Below, piece after piece: positions 5,964-11,717 of a DNA stretch of 11,717 nt (position 1 is its first letter; every line of letters begins with the position of its first letter). The translations under genes were made by a program, and so were the position numbers. The stretch is taken from NCBI GenBank assembly GCA_031362265.1, contig JANLSE010000239.1:1-11717 (forward strand). Reading direction: 5' to 3'. Origin of the DNA: JANLSE01 sp031362265. Its GTDB lineage: Bacteria; Chloroflexota; Chloroflexia; Chloroflexales; Roseiflexaceae. The notes beneath the pieces are model-generated. The model saw nothing but the letters and a program-made list of their open reading frames with translations. It ran no database searches and had not been told where the DNA came from.

Positions 5964-6446
5964 CTATTCTACAGCAGCTTGGCGATTGAGAGTTTTGATC
6001 ATATGGTAATTGGTGAGTGTGATGCCACGAACCTCGACCGACTGCTGTACATGCACAACAAAGCCCCATTTCTCAAAGAATGGCTGGGCGGTGATGCTCA
6101 CATGTGAATAGAGCTGTGTGATCCCGCGCATTGTAGCCATTTCGTGAATATGTGCCATTAATTGTGATCCAACCCCTTGGCGCGCATGGGTTGCTGCGAC
6201 AAAGAAGTGATCAATATAGCCATCTGCTTGTAGATCGGCATAGCCAATTATCTGCCCAGCGTGTTCGGCGACATAGGGTTGAATGCTGCACATGCGCAAT
6301 CCCCAGCGCTCAGGGTCGTGTATTGGTGGTGCCCATGCGTTGAGTTGGTCAGGTGTGTAATCAGCGGCGGCTGTTCCATGAATTGCGGAGTAGAACACCT
6401 GAAAGAGCGCTGGCTCATCTCCGCTACGAAATGCTCGAATCTGCAT
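5964..6446 (-). CDS. GNAT-family N-acetyltransferase (YafP-like)
   Basis: A 160-residue single GNAT domain that would move an acetyl group from acetyl-CoA to an amine. The acetyl-CoA pyrophosphate loop RQGVGS lies at 89-94 after the strand DGYIDHFFV. The C-terminal AQPFFEKWGF (120-129) is the usual strand/helix end of the fold. YTPDQLNAWAP near residues 30-40 resembles the YafP subgroup. The ATG is well supported by TAAGGAG about 7 nt upstream. It is the first gene of the minus-strand run with the dehydrogenase and phosphatase and diverges from the lipoprotein gene. The acceptor substrate is unknown; drug, metabolite or protein amines are all possible. Confidence 0.88.
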   Translation of the reverse strand: MQIRAFRSGDEPALFQVFYSAIHGTAAADYTPDQLNAWAPPIHDPERWGLRMCSIQPYVAEHAGQIIGYADLQADGYIDHFFVAATHARQGVGSQLMAHIHEMATMRGITQLYSHVSITAQPFFEKWGFVVHVQQSVEVRGITLTNYHMIKTLNRQAAVE

Positions 6447-6557
6447 TGGTTGCTCCTTATTTGAGGTGGGTGCAGATATGAGATGAATAGACTATTGTGT
6501 TTATTCGCGAACTGTTGCCATGTTGCTTACTTGCTAGCCGAAGATATGGCTTTGGGT

Positions 6558-6592
6558 ATGCTATCATTCCTACACTCATCCGAGTATAGCAT
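6558..6592. promoter_or_regulatory. Inverted repeat in the divergent control region
   Basis: ATGCTAT (6558-6564) is repeated inverted as ATAGCAT (6586-6592), with a 21-nt spacer. Adding a bulge, GGG (6554-6556) faces CCC (6593-6595). It lies in the 173-nt gap between the divergent acetyltransferase and lipoprotein genes, just before the AAGGAG ribosome binding site (6606-6611). Two-turn spacing of the half-sites would suit a dimeric repressor, or the RNA could fold into a hairpin upstream of the start. No -35/-10 pair in this gap was convincing. Confidence 0.35.
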
Positions 6593-6619
6593 CCCAATTG
6601 GAAACAAGGAGCTGCATTT

Positions 6620-8428
6620 ATGATCCGCCGCCCAATCTATCACTTGAGTATGGTATTCATGCTGATCGCGGTATTAGCCGCCTGTGGTGCAGAGCCTGAT
6701 CCTGCGCCAACAGCACCTGTTGCCAGCGAAGCACCTGCAACCACGGACGTTCCGGATGCCACAGAAGTTCCTACCGAACCCGCTAAGACAGACGAACCCA
6801 CGGTGAGTGAGGAACCGACAACACCGCCCAAAACTGATGGTGGATCAGCTGTGGAAGGCTCAGCCGAGACCAGCGGCGTCTATGCCTCGGATCTGGGGTT
6901 TCGCCCGGATGCCAACGGATTTGGGTTTCCCAACTATGGTGGTCAAGGTGAGACAAACCTTACCCCTAATGATCTGCGGCGCATGTTTGGCGATCAGGTC
7001 TGTACGCGGATTGCGGGCGATCAGTGTACGCTAACACCTCCTGGTGAGCAATGGCTACAGGAGATCAATCAGGCCATGAATGGCGGCCATTGTGAGGGTA
7101 TGGCAGTGTTAAGCAATCTGTTCTATACTGGCAAAGTCAACGCATCCGATTTTGGTGCCGATACGGTGCCAGCGCTGGAAATTGCAGGTAACGAGCCATT
7201 ACAGCGCGAGATTGCCTACTGGTGGGCCACGCAGGCCACGCAGCCTGCACGCTCTGGGATTGTCGAACAAACTCCGAGTGGTGTAGTTAATACGCTGCTG
7301 ACCTCGTTTGCAGCTGGCCCTTCTGGCAGCGATCAGTATGCGGTTGGGATTTATAAGCGTGATCGTAGTGGTGGCCATGCGATCACACCCTATGCGGTAG
7401 AGGATCGTGGCGATGGCGTGTATTGGATTATGGTCTACGACAATAATTATCCAGGTGCTGCGCGAGCAATTGAAGTGAACACCAATACCGACACATGGGT
7501 CTATTCAGGCTCAACAAACCCTGCTGAGGCCGAAGATACCTATGAAGGTGATGCTGACACTAAGACGCTAGAGCTGGCCCCAATCGGGCCACGCCTTGAC
7601 CAGCAGCAGTGTCCATTCTGTGATGCACCTGCAACAAGCCGGGCCAGTGGCCAGCTCTTTGCACCACAGATGCAGGCGGCCGGCCCACAGTATAACCAGA
7701 TTTGGCTGCAGGGCGGTGCCAATTTGCTGATCACCGACCTTGATGGGCATAAGCTTGGTTTCGAAGGTGGCAAGTTCATCAATGAAATCCCCGGCGCGAA
7801 ATCCAATGGCAATAAGTTTGGTGTCAATGTTTGGAACATCGACTCCGAGCCAGTGTATTACATTCCAACCAATATTGATTTCACCATCAATATTGATGGT
7901 AGTCAATTAACAGAGGCAATGACCTCGACTGTGACGATGATCGGCCCTGGCTATTCGCTCGAAGTGAGCGATATTCTGCTTGAACCGGGCCAAGTTGATA
8001 CACTCGATGTTGCGCCCGATGGCAGCCTGCTCTCATATCGAACAGAGAGTGGCTCGACGCCCTTTATGCTTGTGACAATTGAGACCGATGCCTCCGACTA
8101 CCTATTTGGCGTATATGGCGAGGACATGGCAGCAGGTGAGGCGCTGAATCTTTCACTGGATACCAAACAAGGCTGGCTGAGTATCGACTCAATTGATAAT
8201 ACCGCCTCAGGCACCTATAGTCTCGAGGTAGCAAAGTACGATGACGACGGTGAGCAGATCTTTGGTGCGGAAGGTATTGAGTTAGCACCCGATGATGTGA
8301 TCTATGTCGATTACCTCAAATGGCCAGGGAATGGCCAGCCAATGGCGCTGGATGTTGATAAAGGCGGCGATGGCAGCGTGGATGAGACGCTTGAGGTAGC
8401 CGATATTACCGACACGATTAAGGAATAG
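6620..8428 (+). CDS. Lipoprotein with putative papain-like domain and beta-rich tail
   Basis: A 602-residue exported lipoprotein. The signal peptide (1-21) has a hydrophobic core and a lipobox LAAC, with Cys22 as the lipidated residue. Residues 23-80 are a Pro/Thr/Glu-rich linker. Residues about 90-310 form a globular region with the order expected of a papain-like cysteine peptidase or amidase fold: Cys158 in GGHCEGMAV at a helix start, His253 in GGHAITPYAV, and Asp274/Asn275 in MVYDNNYPG. Catalysis is inferred from these motifs only. A CPFC pair near residue 331 could be a disulfide or metal site. The rest (about 350-602) looks beta-rich, with GANLLITDLDGHKLGFEGG and a tail DVDKGGDGSVDETLE like a single Ca-binding loop. 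AAGGAG (6606-6611) lies 8 nt before the ATG. The gene stands alone, divergent from the acetyltransferase operon. It could act on cell-wall or extracellular peptides, or be a non-catalytic binding protein. Confidence 0.85.
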   Translation: MIRRPIYHLSMVFMLIAVLAACGAEPDPAPTAPVASEAPATTDVPDATEVPTEPAKTDEPTVSEEPTTPPKTDGGSAVEGSAETSGVYASDLGFRPDANGFGFPNYGGQGETNLTPNDLRRMFGDQVCTRIAGDQCTLTPPGEQWLQEINQAMNGGHCEGMAVLSNLFYTGKVNASDFGADTVPALEIAGNEPLQREIAYWWATQATQPARSGIVEQTPSGVVNTLLTSFAAGPSGSDQYAVGIYKRDRSGGHAITPYAVEDRGDGVYWIMVYDNNYPGAARAIEVNTNTDTWVYSGSTNPAEAEDTYEGDADTKTLELAPIGPRLDQQQCPFCDAPATSRASGQLFAPQMQAAGPQYNQIWLQGGANLLITDLDGHKLGFEGGKFINEIPGAKSNGNKFGVNVWNIDSEPVYYIPTNIDFTINIDGSQLTEAMTSTVTMIGPGYSLEVSDILLEPGQVDTLDVAPDGSLLSYRTESGSTPFMLVTIETDASDYLFGVYGEDMAAGEALNLSLDTKQGWLSIDSIDNTASGTYSLEVAKYDDDGEQIFGAEGIELAPDDVIYVDYLKWPGNGQPMALDVDKGGDGSVDETLEVADITDTIKE

Positions 8429-8486
8429 GTATAGATATACAAGGGATAACAACTGATCGGCGGCTGTGCGGTATTGTGATCATAGA

Positions 8487-8527
8487 CGGCACACCAACAA
8501 GCCCATGCCTGCTTACACGGTGTGCCG
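8487..8527. repeat. Stem-loop downstream of the lipoprotein gene
   Basis: CGGCACACC (8487-8495) pairs with GGTGTGCCG (8519-8527). Inside, AAGC (8499-8502) pairs with GCTT (8511-8514) around an 8-nt loop. It starts 58 nt after the lipoprotein stop. No T run follows, so it may be a factor-dependent terminator or mRNA 3-prime end structure, or part of a structured RNA. Confidence 0.5.
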
Positions 8528-8628
8528 GGTCGTGCAGCGCGTTGCAATGAGCGGGGCTTGACCAGCAAAGCCTCCGGGCTGGGTTGGTAACCGCCGCTGC
8601 GCAGGTTGGACTGTAGGAATAAGGGCGT

Positions 8629-8659
8629 CTGATGGCAAGGAAATCCTTCTTGCCACCAG
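8629..8659. repeat. Second stem-loop in the gene-poor region
   Basis: CTG-A-TGGCAAG (8629-8639) pairs with CTTGCCA-C-CAG (8649-8659): ten base pairs with one A/C mismatch and a 9-nt loop. Between this and the previous stem-loop are further short complementary runs, such as GGCTT/AAGCC and AGCC/GGCT around 8555-8580. No open frame across 8430-8800 is believable on either strand, so the block is a candidate for a structured non-coding RNA or for the end of a lost mobile element. Confidence 0.4.
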
Positions 8660-8908
8660 ATGAGCACTATGTTGTTGGTGCTGGAGCCCATTGCAATGCG
8701 GTAAACGGAGATGGATAATTCGATAAGGCGCGCTATCTGATCATGAAGAGGAGTTTGGGGCGTGAGGATGCTGCAAAGCGCACTATGGATCACCATATTC
8801 TGGCAAACGACATGCTTTGCTTCTTCTTTTATCTGACAAGCACAACATTACCACTCTGCTTCTGATTATCAAGAAGACTCATATGATCTTCAATCCTTCG
8901 CAGCGCTG

Positions 8909-9262
8909 TTATCCCGTCGGGTACCATCGGGGCAGTCGCTTTAGTTGCCGATTCGTTGTGGATTGATGGAGCACTTGTTGCACGCTCCTCAACGCTTCCA
9001 AAAGCACATCCTGATAATGTACTTGTGCAAGTAAAGCCAGTTCAAGCCAACTCCATCGCACTGCATAAAGAAGCTGCGGTGTTTCTTGGAGCATGAGTTG
9101 CCATATCTGCTGTATCAGAATATTTTTGATTGCTTTATCTCCGTCATCTTTCGCAGTGTTATGAGGCATATGTCCCCAGAAGTATACAAGGTACCTATCT
9201 GATTCGGCTCCGCGAAGGCATTCGCGAAACATGGTGGCATTTTCCACGCGTGCGTATGGCAC
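8909..9262 (-). CDS. Doubtful 117-codon ORF, possibly a frameshifted remnant
   Basis: The frame starts at a GTG 10 nt after the stop of the creatininase gene but has no clear ribosome binding site; an ATG at residue 11 has none either. The middle is clearly helical (LLYAVRWSWLELALLAQVHY and on). I recognise no family. A second minus-strand frame open from 9041 to its stop at 8829 also reads as protein, with SATKATAPMVPDGITALRRI and then MSLLDNQKQSGNVVLVR at its end. Helical domain, small-residue linker and helical tail would join into one protein if a single frameshift is assumed near 8990. So this may be an eroded gene of about 140 codons, spanning 9262 to 8829, rather than an intact short one. 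Chance open frames cannot be excluded. Confidence 0.25.
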   Translation of the reverse strand: MPYARVENATMFRECLRGAESDRYLVYFWGHMPHNTAKDDGDKAIKNILIQQIWQLMLQETPQLLYAVRWSWLELALLAQVHYQDVLLEALRSVQQVLHQSTTNRQLKRLPRWYPTG

Positions 9263-9272
9263 CTGGTGCTTT

Positions 9273-10034
9273 CTATCTTACTTCACCAGCTTGCTGATGG
9301 AATCTTACAAAGGCCTTGGCCACTTCGGCCACGATGACACTGAGGTGCTGTTTGCCAAGCTCTGCATCCGCTAGCGCTGGACTGTCGGTATAGCCATTCA
9401 TACGCTGCCAGGCACCATGCAGTTCTGTGCGGAAGGGTGTGTATCCACGTGTATCGATGTCGCCTGGATCTGCGCGCTGCGGGCGTGGCTCATGGATGAG
9501 TGTAGGGTGTAACGCAAGCATGAGCGAGGTCTCAAAGATACCTGCATGTCCAGGTAGCCCGCCCTGTTGTTGGGCATTACTGGCGATCAGCGCCTCCCAA
9601 GCGATCGACCAGTATGATGCAGCGGCGATATGCGCCGGGTAGCGTAAGGCCAGATCGCGGGCAACCAACTGAATCAGTTCGTTATTGCCACCATGACCAT
9701 TCAGGATGAAGATACACTGGAAGCCACACACAATCAGCGACTCAACCAGATCGCTGACAGTGCGTAGATAGGTTTCGGTGCTAATCGAAAGTGTGCCACC
9801 AAACGGTAGATGATGGTGTGAACTGCCATACGGCAGCGTTGGTGCGACAAGAACCGGGATCCGATCGTTCAGCAGCGCCGCTGCCGCATGGACAATATGC
9901 GTCACCGTATACGTATCGACACCCACAGGCAGATGTGGCCCGTGTTGCTCAATTGCGCCAACAGGCAGCACAACAAGTGCCTCAGGGGCAAGTGCTTGTA
10001 ATTCTTCACGCGTATATTCCTCAAATCGTCGCAT
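9273..10034 (-). CDS. Creatininase-family amidohydrolase
   Basis: A 253-residue, full-length member of the creatininase family, metal-dependent cytosolic hydrolases of cyclic or linear amides (creatinine, or pathway amides such as those handled by MftE or ArfB). The metal-site residues are all present: Glu29, His31 and Asp40 in PVGAIEQHGPHLPVGVDT, His114 in LNGHGGNN, and Glu168 in HAGIFETS. SSHHHLPFGGTLS (71-83) is the family loop after the third strand. The ATG at 10034 has GGAG 5 nt before it. It lies 84 nt downstream of the epimerase gene on the same strand and may belong to that operon. The neighbours (epimerase, enolase superfamily) point to catabolism of a sugar-derived compound rather than creatinine itself. 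The true substrate is unknown. Confidence 0.9.
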   Translation of the reverse strand: MRRFEEYTREELQALAPEALVVLPVGAIEQHGPHLPVGVDTYTVTHIVHAAAALLNDRIPVLVAPTLPYGSSHHHLPFGGTLSISTETYLRTVSDLVESLIVCGFQCIFILNGHGGNNELIQLVARDLALRYPAHIAAASYWSIAWEALIASNAQQQGGLPGHAGIFETSLMLALHPTLIHEPRPQRADPGDIDTRGYTPFRTELHGAWQRMNGYTDSPALADAELGKQHLSVIVAEVAKAFVRFHQQAGEVR

Positions 10035-10118
10035 CGTATCTCCATTGAGCTGCGCCGCACCCTGGTTGTATATGGTTTGAGGCTACGGCGAGCGATTATC
10101 AGATTCTTGGATCTGCAC

Positions 10119-10868
10119 CTAGTCTCCTGGTCTTCTGGTCTCCTGGTCCTCTGCTCGTTCTCGATCAGGGCGCATAAGTGGCCGCCAACCCAGCAGGCGG
10201 GCTGCCTTCGACATATTGATCATTTTCTGTTGATAATCGCCACTGATCATAAAGATCTGAAATCCGGCTTGGTAGCTGAGTGCAGCCAGCAGTGCCTGTG
10301 CGACATCACTCCCGGCCGTGGCAAGAGTTGGCATATCGGGTTTGGTTTCTGTGCGCCAGACATCATCCGGCAGTGGGAAGCACAATCGCAAGACATTCGC
10401 GCTCATGCCCCACTCGCGAGTAGCGTTACGACAGATCTCTTCGCCAAAGCGCTTGGTCAACCCATAGAAATGGGTGCTTTCAGGTGTGAGCTCTTCGTCG
10501 GCAAAATGGCGCTCGGTGAGCTCCCCGGCATACACCGACATGCTACTCGTATAGACTACATGCGATACATTGGCACGCTGCGCGGCCAAAAGCGTTAGAT
10601 AGACACCCTTGACGCTCACATCGAAATTGCTTGTCACGCTCTCAATCGTCTCGAACGCCTTACCGCCCATGGCCATGAAGAGGATTGCATCGACCCCGGT
10701 TGCAGCGCGTGCAAGCGCTTCGTAATCTGTGATACTCCCTTCGATATATTCCCAGCTTGGATCGATTGGTGGGCGCATATCGAATATCCGCAACCGATGC
10801 GTTTGGGCTAATATCGGGAGCACCAACCCGCCGAGGTAGCCAGAGCCGCCAATCACAAGCACACGCAT
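10119..10868 (-). CDS. NAD-dependent epimerase/dehydratase family protein
   Basis: A 249-residue extended short-chain dehydrogenase with a Rossmann fold, expected to use NAD(P) on a sugar or sugar-acid substrate. Seen are GGSGYLGG at 7-14 (cofactor loop), the acidic residue of IFDMR after strand 2 (favours NAD), YTSSMSVY with the catalytic serine, and YGLTKRFGEE with the YxxxK pair. GGAGGT lies directly upstream of the ATG, 12 nt after the enolase-superfamily gene, so they are co-transcribed. At 249 residues it is short for the group (often 280-330) and resembles uronate-dehydrogenase-sized members. Its last residues, after RPDRERAEDQETRRPGD, come from a 16-bp tandem repeat and are probably not ancestral. 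The substrate is undetermined. Confidence 0.87.
   Translation of the reverse strand: MRVLVIGGSGYLGGLVLPILAQTHRLRIFDMRPPIDPSWEYIEGSITDYEALARAATGVDAILFMAMGGKAFETIESVTSNFDVSVKGVYLTLLAAQRANVSHVVYTSSMSVYAGELTERHFADEELTPESTHFYGLTKRFGEEICRNATREWGMSANVLRLCFPLPDDVWRTETKPDMPTLATAGSDVAQALLAALSYQAGFQIFMISGDYQQKMINMSKAARLLGWRPLMRPDRERAEDQETRRPGD
10122..10153. repeat. 16-bp tandem repeat at the epimerase gene end
   Basis: GTCTCCTGGTCTTCTG (10122-10137) is followed directly by GTCTCCTGGTCCTCTG (10138-10153): two units, 15 of 16 bases identical. The array encodes the final dozen or so residues of the minus-strand epimerase gene (EDQETRRPGD) and runs up to its stop codon. Low-complexity arrays of this flavour are familiar in Chloroflexota and cyanobacterial intergenic DNA, which suggests slippage or insertion at the gene end. 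Confidence 0.75.
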
Positions 10869-10880
10869 GGTGTACCTCCA

Positions 10881-11717
10881 CTATTCTCTGCGCAGATCAT
10901 GAACCGGGCTAAGTTGTGCGCGCGCAAATAACTCAGCCCACTCTGGTGTTCCATCATCGGGATGCACTTCCATGTGTACACCACGCTCCTGGACTGGCTG
11001 ATTCCCAGCCCAGAAATCATCCCAGCATTGTGGCCGCATTGTTGTGTAGTGAACGACGCGCCCTCCCGGCCAAACAACCGAGAGCAATAGGCGCGGCTGT
11101 GGATGTTCATATGGTGGCTGCATCCGGTAGCGCAATAACGCCTGCTCATCGATTTCTACTCCCAGCCCAGGCAGCTCGGGGGTGTTCACAAAGCCACCCT
11201 GAATCTGCAACGGCTCGGCAAGCAGATCATCGGCGTAGTTATTCATACAATTGACGCTCGGCCATTGGGCGAAGGGCAGCACCGCGCCAAGCTGAGCCGA
11301 GAGTGCCGTGGTGATACCAGTTCCGACTAACTGTAGCCAGAATGGTTTCTCGAACGCAGCTGCTAGTGCGCCCTGGCGAAGAACGCTTGCAACACCTCCA
11401 CCAACCACAAACCCATCGCAGACCATATCGCGCACAATGGTTGGAAATGGTGGTTCGCCAAAGTGTAGCGCGATCGGCCGCGTGGTTTTCTGGCGCAGCA
11501 GGCGTTGACCTTCGACATCATGCTGCATGATCGGCGATTCATAGATCGCGACGCGCGGATAGTGATCGAGCGCAGCGAGCACTGGTGCGGCATTTCCAGC
11601 ATTCAAGAGCATGTTATTCCAATCCAGATCCAGCCGGAAGTGTGGCGGGGTGACGGCACTGATCGCCTCGATCTGCTCATATACATCCCACCATGGCCGA
11701 ATCTTGATCTTGTAGGC
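10881..11717 (-). CDS. Enolase/mandelate-racemase superfamily enzyme, partial at window edge
   Basis: The frame is open to the right edge; 278 residues including the natural C-terminus are visible, out of roughly 400 expected. They form the modified TIM barrel of enolase-superfamily acid-sugar dehydratases and racemases. The visible part opens with AYKIKIRPWW, whose KxK holds the candidate catalytic lysine. FRLDLDWN follows (fragment residues 27-34) with the first metal Asp, then IYESP with Glu60 as the second ligand. At the third ligand position stands IALHFGEPP (82-90), where the canonical Asp/Glu seems replaced or shifted, leaving His85 or Glu88. GFVVGGGVASVLRQGALA and GGFVNTPELPGLGVEID are typical barrel-end segments. 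Stop TAG, then the epimerase gene 12 nt on. The reaction probably removes water from, or epimerises, a sugar acid; the specific substrate is unknown. Confidence 0.82.
   Translation of the reverse strand, partial: AYKIKIRPWWDVYEQIEAISAVTPPHFRLDLDWNNMLLNAGNAAPVLAALDHYPRVAIYESPIMQHDVEGQRLLRQKTTRPIALHFGEPPFPTIVRDMVCDGFVVGGGVASVLRQGALAAAFEKPFWLQLVGTGITTALSAQLGAVLPFAQWPSVNCMNNYADDLLAEPLQIQGGFVNTPELPGLGVEIDEQALLRYRMQPPYEHPQPRLLLSVVWPGGRVVHYTTMRPQCWDDFWAGNQPVQERGVHMEVHPDDGTPEWAELFARAQLSPVHDLRRE

Larger units (their letters stand above)
8429..9272. other. 844-nt gene-poor region
   Basis: Between the lipoprotein stop and the creatininase stop there is no confident gene. The left half holds the two stem-loops at 8487-8527 and 8629-8659. 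A long minus-strand open frame (8311-8796) crosses it but overlaps the lipoprotein coding end and lacks a ribosome binding site. The right half holds the doubtful frame at 8909-9262. No terminal inverted repeats or recognisable transposase were found. Confidence 0.5.

Noticed and set aside
8311..8796. 161-codon minus-strand open frame
   Set aside because: It overlaps the 3-prime end of the well-supported lipoprotein gene, lacks a ribosome binding site, and its translation (serine runs, many Trp/Cys) looks like an antisense shadow plus non-coding DNA.
8429..9272. Insertion sequence in the gene-poor region
   Set aside because: No transposase motif, terminal inverted repeats or target duplication could be found; only stem-loops support it.

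Overview
The window looks like a chromosomal segment of a free-living bacterium with roughly balanced base composition, most plausibly a filamentous Chloroflexota member (Herpetosiphon/Kouleothrix-like). That placement is inference. It rests on a lipoprotein with a Pro/Thr/Glu-rich linker, an EF-hand-like acidic tail and the mix of gene families; there is no rRNA or other marker gene. No tRNA, rRNA, CRISPR array or intact insertion sequence is visible.

Layout, left to right. Positions 1-345 hold no convincing gene. Then come two plus-strand membrane protein genes: an ABA4-like four-helix protein (346-798) and an eight-helix protein of a conserved uncharacterised type (982-1965). A 20-bp perfect inverted repeat (2013-2064) closes this block. 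A plus-strand sulfur-metabolism block follows: a TTGACA-N17-TAAGAT promoter, a hairpin that masks a perfect Shine-Dalgarno, a 48-codon upstream ORF whose stop overlaps the next start, a cystathionine gamma-synthase/lyase-type PLP gene (2385-3539), and directly behind it three decaying genes. These are a glutathionyl-hydroquinone reductase without its C-terminal half, a frameshifted stub of an NAD(P)H-dependent FMN reductase, and a short tail that may come from a luciferase-like monooxygenase. This suggests an older sulfur/flavin redox operon that has collapsed behind its first gene.

A minus-strand operon runs 6446 to 4417: GNAT acetyltransferase, D-2-hydroxyacid dehydrogenase, and a small dual-specificity-type phosphatase. 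Two mutually exclusive hairpins lie between the last two. Divergent from it is a 602-residue lipoprotein (6620-8428) with a probable papain-like Cys-His-Asp/Asn domain followed by a beta-rich C-terminal region. Positions 8429-9272 hold no confident gene but do hold strong hairpins and a possible frameshifted remnant.

The right end is a minus-strand catabolic cluster: an enolase/mandelate-racemase superfamily protein cut by the window edge, an NAD-dependent epimerase/dehydratase (12 nt apart), and a creatininase-family amidohydrolase. Together they suggest processing of a sugar acid or a related amide or lactam, but the substrate cannot be read from the sequence.

The most interesting signal is the leader at 2183-2388: promoter, Shine-Dalgarno-masking hairpin, small ORF and ATGA-coupled start of a sulfur amino acid gene. 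It has the layout of a translational control element.
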